NCBI GenBank assembly: GCA_017940245.1
Contig: JAGAYZ010000045.1
Span: forward strand, 1 to 62,688
DNA from: Muribaculaceae bacterium
GTDB taxonomy: Bacteria > Bacteroidota > Bacteroidia > Bacteroidales > Muribaculaceae
Reading direction: 5' to 3'
Length of the DNA: 62,688 nt
The stretch's first letter is position 1. Each line of letters starts with the position of its first letter. Positions 8,260 to 16,836 of this stretch are shown piece by piece. A program made the translations under genes and the position numbers. The notes beneath the pieces are model-generated. The model was not told where the DNA came from, did not search any database, and saw nothing but the letters and a program-made list of their open reading frames with translations.

Positions 8260-9725
8260 CAATACACCGGATATTGTGACATTCTGACGTACACCCCTTG
8301 CCAGATGCTGTTATGCAGCAAGCCATGGCTATTGTAGCCGCCAAAAATGAAGATATACGGGCAGTCCCACACTGTAGGTTTCTGCGCGATGCGGCGCATG
8401 GGGGCCTGGTTTTTCTTCATTTCCATCGAGTAGACATGTGCTTGAGCGCCATAGAATGCCGGCATTGAAGTGGGCTGGCACAGTGCCGTCTTGGCTTCGG
8501 CCCAGGTAATACCCCAGTTATACGACAGATAGGTCTTCACATTCAGCGACCCGTCGGCTTCACGTCCGCCCATCACCATCCACACGTCGCGTTTGTAAAA
8601 CTTCTCGGTGGTAGCGTCCAGCTGATAGTTATAATAGGCAAACATGACCGGGCCTTCCAACGCGGGCAATTCACTGCCTTTCGCATTCAGTGTAGCCCAT
8701 CGGTTGCCATCATAACCCCATGTGGCACTGGTGAGGGAACCGTCGGCCTGCACACCGCCCACCATGATGGCTTGCGACGATGTAGACCATGAGGGATTCA
8801 CTGCCATGAGTTGCGACATGCCTTTCACCGGGAATTTTTCGTCGATGGGTTCTGGCGTAAAATCGGCCCGGCGAGGATACTCGGCATAGCAGTAGGGTTG
8901 CGCGCTGATGCCCAGCAGACGGTCCTCGTAACGTCCCAGTATGGTGGTCCACTTCTCACCCGTTGCAGTCCACGTGGCACCATCGGTGCTGCTATACAGA
9001 TTGCCCTCGCCATCGAGCACATACAGGGCGCTGGACGTGGACGAGAGCGACCGTGCATCGGGTTCAAACCCCCACTCCACCGTCTGCACGTCCCACGTTC
9101 CGGCAGGATTGGCGGCAGTCGACAGATAATAGCCATTGTTGTTGTGCAGCAAGCACCAGTAGACTTCGTTATAGTGCGTGGTGCTCACAGCATAGTTGTC
9201 GTCGGCCGCGCCAGGCAGGTTGCGGCGCTCGCTCGCTGGCCACACGATGGTGTCGGTCTCTTGCTTGTGCACGTTCACTTTCACCACATAGTCACGGGTG
9301 TTCAACCCGTCGGCGCTGGTCACCGTTAGCGTCACCCCGTAACGGAAGTCGAGCGAGTCCGACGAGTTGTTTTTATACTCATAGTCGGAGCTCTCCTTGT
9401 TGTTATCCATCACATGGAACACCGCCGACTTCACCGGCGAGCGGAATGTTATCTCGGCCTTCATCTTGCTGATGTCGGTACCCATCGGCAACGAGTCGGC
9501 ATTGTAAATCATTCCGCGCTCCGGATCAATGGTGAAGAAGACTCTGCTCACATTGATCGATGTGATATTTGTGTTGTTCAGGTTGAACGTTGACACTAGC
9601 GTGCTGCTGGTGCTGGTGGTGTAAACAAACGTTGAAGTGGTGTCGTCTTTGTCTTTCTTGCACGACCCCACCGTACAAGCCAGCAACACGGCCAGCAACA
9701 GGTATAATGGCTTTAAATTTTTCAT
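8259..9725 (-). CDS. DUF6242-like lipoprotein with propeller-like repeats
   Basis: Predicted lipoprotein of 488 residues with no assigned activity. The signal sequence ends in a lipobox (LACTVGSC), followed by KKDKDD. The N-terminal third (about 40-170) looks like a pair of Ig-like strand domains (FTIDPERGMIYNADSLPMGTDISKMKAEITFRSP type). The rest has repeated motifs like those of sialidase/BNR propellers (SSTDGATWTATGEKW; WMVMGGREADGS; IFIFGGYNSHG). I assign DUF6242 from overall resemblance and from its place next to DUF6089. The start at 9725 gives a clean lipoprotein leader. It is the first gene of the minus-strand envelope operon. Confidence 0.8.
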   Translation of the reverse strand: MKNLKPLYLLLAVLLACTVGSCKKDKDDTTSTFVYTTSTSSTLVSTFNLNNTNITSINVSRVFFTIDPERGMIYNADSLPMGTDISKMKAEITFRSPVKSAVFHVMDNNKESSDYEYKNNSSDSLDFRYGVTLTVTSADGLNTRDYVVKVNVHKQETDTIVWPASERRNLPGAADDNYAVSTTHYNEVYWCLLHNNNGYYLSTAANPAGTWDVQTVEWGFEPDARSLSSTSSALYVLDGEGNLYSSTDGATWTATGEKWTTILGRYEDRLLGISAQPYCYAEYPRRADFTPEPIDEKFPVKGMSQLMAVNPSWSTSSQAIMVGGVQADGSLTSATWGYDGNRWATLNAKGSELPALEGPVMFAYYNYQLDATTEKFYKRDVWMVMGGREADGSLNVKTYLSYNWGITWAEAKTALCQPTSMPAFYGAQAHVYSMEMKKNQAPMRRIAQKPTVWDCPYIFIFGGYNSHGLLHNSIWQGVYVRMSQYPVY

Positions 9726-9746
9726 TCTTCTACACGTAATAATCGG

Positions 9747-9754
9747 CAAAGTTA
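9747..9754 (-). promoter_or_regulatory. -7 box of the DUF6242-DUF6089-uppS-bamA cluster
   Basis: TAACTTTG on the minus strand, 21 nt before the ATG at 9725. It likely drives the cluster down to bamA. The divergent intergenic space 9726-10068 otherwise contains only this box, the plus-strand box at 10032 and AT-rich sequence; I saw no further gene or RNA structure in it. Confidence 0.6.
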
Positions 9755-10031
9755 CGAATTTTTCCTTAACTAACGGAAAAGACACAACTTTTAGCGTGTA
9801 AAATTAATATTTCATGTGCAATCGGCCGCCCATAATTAAGATATAAAAATGCAATCGACCCATTTTTACACCTTTTTAACGCGAAACCACCATGACAATC
9901 TACCAGCTTCTGCAGCACACAATTCTATGGGCAACTTTTGTCATGCCGCTCATGGCCCCTTCGGTCTGCTGTGCGAAGCGTTTCGAAATTCATATTTTTT
10001 AATTTTTCATTCATGATTCACAATAATTTCG

Positions 10032-10039
10032 TAACTTTG
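10032..10039 (+). promoter_or_regulatory. -7 box of prmC
   Basis: TAACTTTG, 29 nt before the prmC ATG at 10069. T-rich sequence around 9995-10010 could supply the -33 region, but no clear TTTG is visible at the right distance. Confidence 0.55.
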
Positions 10040-10068
10040 CAAGTGAAACCATTATTTTGCTCCGATTT

Positions 10069-10920
10069 ATGAAGACCAAGGAAGCCAGTGTGATTTTTCG
10101 GCAACGATTGGGACATGTGCTCCCAGCCGGAGAAATTGATGCCATGATGCGCGTCATCATGGAAGAAGTAATGCACTACTCCCCTGTGGATGTGGTCATT
10201 AGGGCCGACGACGAGTTACCCGAGTTTTTTCCCTCCCGGCTCGACAATATCATGAGCCGCCTAGAACGGCACGAACCTCTGCAATACATCCTAGGCTCTG
10301 CACTGTTTCACGGGCATCGGTTCCGCGTCACACCCGCCACACTCATTCCGCGGCCCGAGACCGAGCAACTGGTCGACCTCATCATCGACGAGTGCGGCCA
10401 GCGCGAAGACCTGCGCGTCATGGACCTGGGCACCGGCAGCGGCTGCATTGCCATCAGCCTGGCTCGCGCGCTGAAGTTTGCGCAAGTCACCGGCGTTGAC
10501 ATCAGCAACGACGCGCTGCAGGTGGCACGCGACAATGCCACCGCACTCAAGGTGCGCGTGCATTGGCTCGAAGCCGATATGCTGGAGATGCCCTCCATGC
10601 CGGCACAGAGCCAGGACATCGTGGTGAGCAATCCGCCCTACATCACCCTCAGCGAGCAGGCCGCCATGGAGCGCAATGTGCTCGACTACGAGCCACGCCA
10701 GGCACTCTTCGTGCCCGACGACGACCCGCTGCGCTTCTACCGCGCCATCGCCTCTATCGCAGCCGCCGTGCTCACACCGGGTGGACGCCTATATGTGGAA
10801 ATTAACCGCCGATTTGGGCAGGAAACGGCCGCTCTGTTCGAGCAACAGGGTTTCGCCGATACCCGTGTGCTTAAAGACAGTTTCGGGAACGACCGCTTCG
10901 TGACCGCACCTCTCCATTAA
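10069..10920 (+). CDS. prmC: Peptide chain release factor N(5)-glutamine methyltransferase PrmC (HemK)
   Basis: Methylates the Gln of the GGQ motif in release factors RF1 and RF2, using S-adenosylmethionine. The 283 residues show an N-terminal helical domain (with EPLQYILGSALFHG and LIPRPETE, both typical of PrmC), the SAM-binding loop DLGTGSGCIAISLA and the substrate-binding VVSNPPYI motif. A TTG codon lies four codons upstream, but the ATG at 10069 is the better start. A downstream secreted-protein gene begins 30 bp later on the same strand and may be cotranscribed. Confidence 0.95.
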   Translation: MKTKEASVIFRQRLGHVLPAGEIDAMMRVIMEEVMHYSPVDVVIRADDELPEFFPSRLDNIMSRLERHEPLQYILGSALFHGHRFRVTPATLIPRPETEQLVDLIIDECGQREDLRVMDLGTGSGCIAISLARALKFAQVTGVDISNDALQVARDNATALKVRVHWLEADMLEMPSMPAQSQDIVVSNPPYITLSEQAAMERNVLDYEPRQALFVPDDDPLRFYRAIASIAAAVLTPGGRLYVEINRRFGQETAALFEQQGFADTRVLKDSFGNDRFVTAPLH

Positions 10921-10950
10921 CCAGCATTTTAATCCTTAACCAGTATAAAT

Positions 10951-12903
10951 ATGATACAGAAAACATTTACTGCACTCGCGCGATTCGCACTGCTGGTGAT
11001 TCTGGCCACAACACTCGCCACAACATTCAGCTCGTGCAAAACACAGACACTCACAACAGGCACTGCGGCTTACGAGCCTCAAAAGCCTAAACCCATCTCA
11101 ATGATTCTTGACTCCGACTTCGGCAGTTCTACCGACGACTTGTTTGCCCTGATGATGCTCCACCACTACATCGACGACGGACTGGTCGACCTCAAGGGCG
11201 TGGTCGTGGACCGAGAAGGCGAGAAGAATGCCCAGCTCGTGGACATCTTCAACACCTATTACGGACACCCCAACATCCCCGTCGGGCTGGAACGCAACGG
11301 CGTGAAGAACCCACGTTGCTTCATCCCCTACAATGGCATTTGCGACCTCAAAGACAAGCAAGGCAACCCACTGTTCCGGCGCACACTCACCGACAAAACA
11401 TTCCCCGACGGCTACAAGCTGTACCGCCAGCTGCTCAGCAAGGCCGACGACCACTCGGTCGTGATTGTGGCCATCGGCTTCGTCACCACGCTGGCCGAGC
11501 TGTTCCAGTCGGGTCCCGATGAATACTCATCCATGTCGGGTCTGGACCTGTTTGCAAAAAAAGTAAAATCGGTCTACATCCAATCGGGGCGCTTCGAGTC
11601 GGGCGACAGTCTGAGCGGTTACAACATGCGCGCCGCTTCACGCCAGTCGGCCATTTTCTACGACAAGTTGCCCAAGAATGTAGATATCGTGATGTCGCCC
11701 AGCAACATCGGCGACATGATGGACTACGCGCCGCAAGACGTTCTCGTGGACTTGTCCTATACCGAAGTGAACCCCATCAAGTCGGTCTACACCAACTACA
11801 CCTGCGACACGGGACAACGCATGTGGGACACCAACTGCCTGGTGAACGCCGTGCTGGGCGATGGCGAGTATAACATGTCGCCCCGAGGATGGGTCACATT
11901 CGTTGACCGCGGCGAGGAATCACTCATGCTTTTCAAGCAAGACCCCAACGGCAATGCCCGCTACCAAATGCCGGGCGACACCTACTTCGCTGAATCTAAA
12001 CTGATGGACATCCGCCGCCATACCCGCATGAACAACCATCCCGCACCCTTCACCATCGAGGCTCCGCAGCCGCAACTCATCAAGGAAGCCGCCGTGCAGT
12101 GGGCTTTGCCACGACTCGACCAACTGGTGGACAAATACATGGGCTCGGCAGGAAACACGCTGGATCCCGACGACGTGCGCATGCTATTCCGCCCGCTGGG
12201 ATACACCGGTCCCAACGCCCTCGACTATGAACAGGCCGAGCAACTGGTCACCGACGCCATCTTCGACAAAATGGTGCAGAAGGCATTGCGCAACGGAAAG
12301 AACGACCTGGTCATCGTCACCGGTCCTCCTGCCAGCGGAAAGAGCACGGCCGTGCGCCAACTCAACTTGAAGAAGGCGGGTCTCATCTACGATGCCAACC
12401 TCATCGGCGAGAACACTCTTTCCAATGTCATTGAGCGTGCCAAAAAAGCCGGCATGCAGAAGGTGACTGTGGTGCCCGTCTATAACGATGTGCTCACCAG
12501 TTACAAGAACAGCATCAACCGCGGACAGCGCACATGGCGATTCACCGCACTGGATTACATGGTGGCTAGTTTCCGCGACAATATAGGCAAACTGGAAAAA
12601 ATTCGCACGGCCTATCCCGACGTGGAAATCTTGCCCGTGGACTGCAGCAACAACCAGGGCGTGCACCGTGTGAGCATAGAAGAAGCCCTGAAATGGGACT
12701 ACAGCGTCACCGACGACGAGCTGCACACCCTGTTCGCCTATCTGCTGGAACAAATCAACGGCAATGAAATTGAAGCCGGCTCCATCCCCGCCGCAACCGG
12801 CGACGTGCTCTCCATTGCCACCGGCAGCGAGACCAACCGCGCCCTGGCACGACAGATTCAACAAAGGGTCGACGACATCATGCATGAATACAAAATGCGA
12901 TAA
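10951..12903 (+). CDS. Lipoprotein with nucleoside-hydrolase-like and zeta-toxin-like P-loop domains
   Basis: Two-domain lipoprotein of 650 residues. The leader ends in a lipobox (TTFSSC, Cys about residue 30). Residues of about 48-340 resemble inosine-uridine nucleoside hydrolases: DSDFGSSTDD (54-63) matches the DTDxGxDxDD Ca-binding/catalytic loop, and VVIVAIGFVTTLAEL matches the family core. Residues of about 440-600 contain a full Walker A, GPPASGKST (458-466), in VIVTGPPASGKSTAV as in zeta toxins and related small-molecule kinases; a basic stretch SINRGQRTWRFT lies downstream. No antitoxin gene is adjacent. A kinase-like module on an exported protein is odd because ATP is scarce outside the cytoplasm. 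Either the P-loop domain has another role or the lipobox is not used. Activity is unproven. Confidence 0.75.
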   Translation: MIQKTFTALARFALLVILATTLATTFSSCKTQTLTTGTAAYEPQKPKPISMILDSDFGSSTDDLFALMMLHHYIDDGLVDLKGVVVDREGEKNAQLVDIFNTYYGHPNIPVGLERNGVKNPRCFIPYNGICDLKDKQGNPLFRRTLTDKTFPDGYKLYRQLLSKADDHSVVIVAIGFVTTLAELFQSGPDEYSSMSGLDLFAKKVKSVYIQSGRFESGDSLSGYNMRAASRQSAIFYDKLPKNVDIVMSPSNIGDMMDYAPQDVLVDLSYTEVNPIKSVYTNYTCDTGQRMWDTNCLVNAVLGDGEYNMSPRGWVTFVDRGEESLMLFKQDPNGNARYQMPGDTYFAESKLMDIRRHTRMNNHPAPFTIEAPQPQLIKEAAVQWALPRLDQLVDKYMGSAGNTLDPDDVRMLFRPLGYTGPNALDYEQAEQLVTDAIFDKMVQKALRNGKNDLVIVTGPPASGKSTAVRQLNLKKAGLIYDANLIGENTLSNVIERAKKAGMQKVTVVPVYNDVLTSYKNSINRGQRTWRFTALDYMVASFRDNIGKLEKIRTAYPDVEILPVDCSNNQGVHRVSIEEALKWDYSVTDDELHTLFAYLLEQINGNEIEAGSIPAATGDVLSIATGSETNRALARQIQQRVDDIMHEYKMR

Positions 12904-12936
12904 ACACATCTCAACAGTTACACGCCTAACAGTGAC

Positions 12937-12970
12937 AAGCATCCGTTTTTTTGCGGATGCTTATTTTTTT
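12937..12970 (+). terminator. Rho-independent terminator after the nucleoside-hydrolase-like gene
   Basis: Stem AAGCATCCG (12937-12945) pairs with CGGATGCTT (12954-12962), then A and a run of eight T. It separates this gene from the PKD-protein gene. Confidence 0.85.
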
Positions 12971-13004
12971 TGCGAAACTTACCTAATTTTAAAAGATTTT
13001 TTAC

Positions 13005-13012
13005 TAAATTTG
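13005..13012 (+). promoter_or_regulatory. -7 box of the PKD protein / cyd genes
   Basis: TAAATTTG, 28 nt before the ATG at 13041. As no other promoter is visible before 14931, it may also feed DUF4492-cydAB. Confidence 0.55.
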
Positions 13013-13040
13013 CAAAAACAACCATTTAAACAGAATCCTT

Positions 13041-14912
13041 ATGAAAAAAACTTTACTATTTGTAGCCTGTGCGCTGCTCCTGTTCACCGCTAAAGCACAA
13101 GTGACAGCCGCATTCTCGGCCGACGAAGCCACGGTAGCCTACTACACTCAAGGCTGGGACTCGCAAGACGAGGCCGACACATGGACCTACCAATCGACCA
13201 GCAGCGAGACCTGGACATTGCGCTCGACACCCACCACCTATGGTGCCGTGCCCTTCAGCACCATCGATCCTGCCAGCCAGTTGTCGCTCACGCTGGCCTA
13301 TGGCAGTAACCAGCACGAGACAGCCACCTCACCCGAACTGGAAATCAGGCCGGGAAGCTCGCTGGAGTTCTATTGCTTTGCCAATGCCGGTTACCTGGTC
13401 TTCGGAGCTTGGAAACTCTATGCCATCGAGAGCGAATCGTCCACCTTGCTGCTCGACCAGTTCCAGTGGGCGCAAGACAACGCCTACGACGGTGCCCGCT
13501 GGGTGCGTTTCAACATTGACCTGGCCTACTATGCCGGCAAGAAGGTCAAGTTCTCGTTTGTCTACGATGGCGACTATGGCGAGGACGAGGCATTGGACGG
13601 ATTCCGCCTGGTACAGGTAGACGACAGCGCACCCTCTATCACCATCAACGAGGGTGAAAGCATCCACTTCCGCGACACCTCCACAGGTGCCACCGCATGG
13701 CAGTGGACCTTCGACGGCGGCACTCCAGCCACCAGCACCGAGCAAAATCCTGTGGTCACCTACAACACTGCCGGCGAATATTCTGTCACACTCACCGCCA
13801 GCGACGGCACCAACAGCAACACGCTCACCCGCAAGGCATTTATCATCGTCCTGGCACAACCGCCACTGGCACACATCGGCATGCCTGCCGAGGCTTATCT
13901 GTCGCCTTTTGCCGCAGCCTTTGTGCCAACTGGTGTTCCTGTACAGTTCCGCGACCTTTCCACAGGCAATCCCACGCAATGGGAATGGCAATTCTCGGGA
14001 GCGACACCTGCAACCAGCAGCGAGCAAAACCCCATTGTCACGTATCCCAACAAGGGATTGTATAGCCTCATGCTCACTGCCAGCAACGACAAAGGCTCGA
14101 GTGAAGATGCCATGATTTATGCTGTGCAGGCTGGCGGCGCGCAATACATCTGGAACATCGCGCCCGAAGAGAACCAGAATCTGGCCGCCATAGAGATGGG
14201 ATGGTATGGCAACTATGCCGGCACCAACTGGCTGGGCATGAACGAATTTGCCGAGCACTTCGACGCTCCGCTCGCCATGGGACAGATTGATAGCGTAGCC
14301 GTCTATTTTGCCAAGACCACAGCCGCCACGGCCGATGCCGACATCACCCTATGTCTGCGAGCTGCCGATGATAACGGCATGCCCGGCGACATCCTGGCTT
14401 CGTCTACAATGAAAGCATCTGAGCTGGTTTACGACGACCAAAATGTGGTGGAAACCATGTTCCACCTCGACAATTCAGTCATTGTTGAAGACGAGTTCTT
14501 CGTGAGCATTGGCGGCTTCCCCAGCAACGACGGCGACGACATTGCCATCTTGCTCATTCGCCGCAACGAGGGCGAAAAGACCACGGCCTATCACTACGCA
14601 CTCGATGACGACGGAACCGGATGGGGTTATCTCGAGACCGGACAATGGTTCAAGAGTGAGGACGAGGCCATCTCGCTGGCCATCGCTCCCATCTTGAGCT
14701 ACGATGTCACCACCACAGCCATCGACGACATCAAGCAGCACTTCGGCAACGATGTGTTCTCGCTCGACGGCGCACAGCAAGTCGACATCTACGATATCAA
14801 CGGCCGCCTGGTGGCTTCCGATGTATCGAGTATCGACCACATGCCACGCGGCATCTACATCATGCGCGCCGTTATAGACGGACAAGCGCGCTCCATGAAA
14901 CTGGTTCGCTAA
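13041..14912 (+). CDS. Secreted PKD-domain protein with type-IX-secretion-like C-terminal tail
   Basis: Large secreted protein of 623 residues. Signal peptide MKKTLLFVACALLLFTAKAQ. Residues of about 20-195 form a jelly-roll (choice-of-anchor/Cleaved_Adhesin-like) module with SLTLAYGSNQHETATSPELE and SFVYDGDYGEDEALDGFRL. Two PKD domains follow, at about 200-275 and 290-365, each with the WxFxGGTPATSxEQNPxVTY signature. A beta-sandwich then covers about 370-555. The last 60 residues (QVDIYDINGRLVASDVSS, RGIYIMRAVIDGQARSMKLVR) match the Por-secretion-tail pattern (xVxIYDxxGRxV...G.Y.x.xxxG...KL). That predicts export by a type IX system, but no such genes are in the window. It ends 18 bp before the DUF4492 gene. 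Confidence 0.8.
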   Translation: MKKTLLFVACALLLFTAKAQVTAAFSADEATVAYYTQGWDSQDEADTWTYQSTSSETWTLRSTPTTYGAVPFSTIDPASQLSLTLAYGSNQHETATSPELEIRPGSSLEFYCFANAGYLVFGAWKLYAIESESSTLLLDQFQWAQDNAYDGARWVRFNIDLAYYAGKKVKFSFVYDGDYGEDEALDGFRLVQVDDSAPSITINEGESIHFRDTSTGATAWQWTFDGGTPATSTEQNPVVTYNTAGEYSVTLTASDGTNSNTLTRKAFIIVLAQPPLAHIGMPAEAYLSPFAAAFVPTGVPVQFRDLSTGNPTQWEWQFSGATPATSSEQNPIVTYPNKGLYSLMLTASNDKGSSEDAMIYAVQAGGAQYIWNIAPEENQNLAAIEMGWYGNYAGTNWLGMNEFAEHFDAPLAMGQIDSVAVYFAKTTAATADADITLCLRAADDNGMPGDILASSTMKASELVYDDQNVVETMFHLDNSVIVEDEFFVSIGGFPSNDGDDIAILLIRRNEGEKTTAYHYALDDDGTGWGYLETGQWFKSEDEAISLAIAPILSYDVTTTAIDDIKQHFGNDVFSLDGAQQVDIYDINGRLVASDVSSIDHMPRGIYIMRAVIDGQARSMKLVR

Positions 14913-14930
14913 CCGACATTCTCTCCTCTC

Positions 14931-15200
14931 ATGGAACGTGAAGCACTAAGAGGCAACAACTGGTTCACCAGGGTGTGGTGGTTCTACATCGACGGGTTTC
15001 GCTCGATGACGGTAGGCCGCACCCTGTGGACCATTATTGCTATCAAAGTGGTCGTGTTTTTCTTGATTCTGCGCTGGATTTTCTTTCCCAATTTTCTGGC
15101 AGCAAAGGCCGATACCGATGAGGGCAAGGCCGACTATGTGCGTCACGAACTCGTTCCCACCCCCAACGCTCCTGCTCAAGAACCACAATCCACTCCATAA
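14931..15200 (+). CDS. DUF4492 family small membrane protein, cydAB-associated
   Basis: Small protein of 89 residues with an amphipathic N-terminus (WFTRVWWFYIDGFRSMTVGRTLW) and one membrane helix (about residues 33-55, IIAIKVVVFFLILRWIFF). The DUF4492 family is regularly encoded just upstream of cytochrome bd genes in Bacteroidetes. A role like the small CydX subunit in stabilising the oxidase is a reasonable inference, though it has no clear sequence similarity to CydX. It starts 18 bp after the PKD gene and ends 48 bp before cydA, so it belongs to the cyd operon. Confidence 0.85.
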   Translation: MEREALRGNNWFTRVWWFYIDGFRSMTVGRTLWTIIAIKVVVFFLILRWIFFPNFLAAKADTDEGKADYVRHELVPTPNAPAQEPQSTP

Positions 15201-15248
15201 TCTCCCATCTCGAAGTGACACTAACAACTCTTTATTGACTATTTCATC

Positions 15249-16814
15249 ATGAACGACCTTGTACAAGCAGTAGACTGGGCACGAGCGCAATTCGCGCTCA
15301 CCGCCATTTACCACTGGCTTTTCGTGCCCCTGACCCTAGGTCTGGGTGTGATCATAGCCATCATGGAGACCATCTATTATCGCACCCGCGACGAGCGATG
15401 GCTCAAGACCACCAAGTTCTGGATGACACTGTTCGGCGTGAATTTCGCCATCGGCGTGGCCACTGGCATCATTCTGGAATTTGAGTTCGGCACCAACTGG
15501 AGCAACTACAGCTGGTTTGTGGGCGACATCTTCGGTGCGCCACTGGCCATCGAGGGCATTCTGGCCTTCTTCATGGAATCCACGTTCATCGCCGTGATGT
15601 TCTTTGGCTGGAAAAAGGTGAGTCCACGCTTCCACTTGGCCTCGACATGGCTCACGGCCATCGGCGCCAGCCTGTCGGCCCTGTGGATTCTCGTGGCCAA
15701 CGCCTGGATGCAGTACCCCACCGGCTGTGAATTCAATCCGGCCACCATGCGCAACGAGATGACCAGCTTTTGGGCAGTAGCACTTTCGCCCATGGCCGTG
15801 AACAAATTCTTCCACACCGTGCTCAGCGCATGGACCCTGGGCGGAGTTTTCGTTGTGGGTGTGTGCGGCTGGATGTTGCTGCGCGGGCGCAACGTGGAGC
15901 ACTGCAAGCGCAGTCTCAAGGTGGGCGCATGGGTAGGCGTGATTGGCATCCTACTCACCAGCATCACCGGCGACTCCTCGGCCGTGGCCGTGGCCAAGTA
16001 TCAGCCCATGAAACTTGCCGCCATGGAAGGACTCTACAAGGGCAGCCATGGCCAGTCGATAGTTGCCGCAGGCATCCTCAATCCGGCTAAGACAGCCACC
16101 AACGACGAAAAGCCCTATCTGCTGGACATTTCCATCCCCTATGGACTCTCGCTGCTGGCCACGCACGACCCCCACGCCTTTGTACCGGGCATCGAGGACA
16201 TCATTGCCGGGCGCAGTTTTGACCGCGACGGAAACCCCATCAACACCGTGTCCTATGCCGAACGCATGCGGCGCGGCAAGCAGGTGCAGGAACTGGTGGC
16301 ACAATTCGATGTAGCAAACCGCGCAGGCGATCTCGTGGCTGTCGATAGTCTCAGAAAAGCCATCAACGACGACTTCCACTACTTCGGTTACGCCTATCTC
16401 GACAAGCCCGAAGAGGCTGTGCCCAATGTGCCGCTCACGTTCTACACTTTCCATTTCATGGTCACCATAGGCGGATTCCTGGTGGTATTCCTGCTCCTGG
16501 CATTGCTTTTTGCCTATAAGCCCAAAATGATTGCCAACAAATGGTATACCCGCCCCTGGTGGTGGCTGAGCATCATCACCATTCCACTCACCTACTTGTG
16601 CAGTGCCAGCGGATGGATTGTGGCCGAAGTGGGCCGTCAGCCCTGGACCATCCAAGACCTCATGCCCAACAAGGTGGCGGTGAGCGACCTGAGTGCCGCC
16701 AGCATCCAGGTCACCTTCTGGATTTTTGCGGTCGTGTTCACTGCACTGCTCATTGCCGATGTGAGCATCATCTGCCGCCAGATCAGCAAGAAATCACAAG
16801 AAAATTTAGGATAA
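15249..16814 (+). CDS. cydA: Cytochrome bd ubiquinol oxidase subunit I
   Basis: Haem-carrying subunit of the high-affinity terminal oxidase that oxidises quinol and reduces oxygen to water in the inner membrane. The 521 residues have multiple membrane helices. Visible family residues: RAQFALTAIYHWLFVPLT with the haem b595 ligand His22; EGILAFFMESTFIAVMFFGW with conserved glutamates; NKFFHTVLSAW with the haem b558 ligand His189; and GWIVAEVGRQPW late in the protein. The periplasmic Q-loop, around residues 250-380, is of moderate length. In gut Bacteroidales this enzyme allows nanoaerobic respiration and oxygen scavenging. Part of the DUF4492-cydA-cydB operon. Confidence 0.97.
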   Translation: MNDLVQAVDWARAQFALTAIYHWLFVPLTLGLGVIIAIMETIYYRTRDERWLKTTKFWMTLFGVNFAIGVATGIILEFEFGTNWSNYSWFVGDIFGAPLAIEGILAFFMESTFIAVMFFGWKKVSPRFHLASTWLTAIGASLSALWILVANAWMQYPTGCEFNPATMRNEMTSFWAVALSPMAVNKFFHTVLSAWTLGGVFVVGVCGWMLLRGRNVEHCKRSLKVGAWVGVIGILLTSITGDSSAVAVAKYQPMKLAAMEGLYKGSHGQSIVAAGILNPAKTATNDEKPYLLDISIPYGLSLLATHDPHAFVPGIEDIIAGRSFDRDGNPINTVSYAERMRRGKQVQELVAQFDVANRAGDLVAVDSLRKAINDDFHYFGYAYLDKPEEAVPNVPLTFYTFHFMVTIGGFLVVFLLLALLFAYKPKMIANKWYTRPWWWLSIITIPLTYLCSASGWIVAEVGRQPWTIQDLMPNKVAVSDLSAASIQVTFWIFAVVFTALLIADVSIICRQISKKSQENLG

Positions 16815-16836
16815 TCCTCTAAACTCGACACAACAC

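Noticed and set aside
12100-12903. Zeta toxin of a toxin-antitoxin pair
   Set aside because: The P-loop domain is fused to a nucleoside-hydrolase-like domain behind a lipobox, and no epsilon-type antitoxin gene is adjacent.
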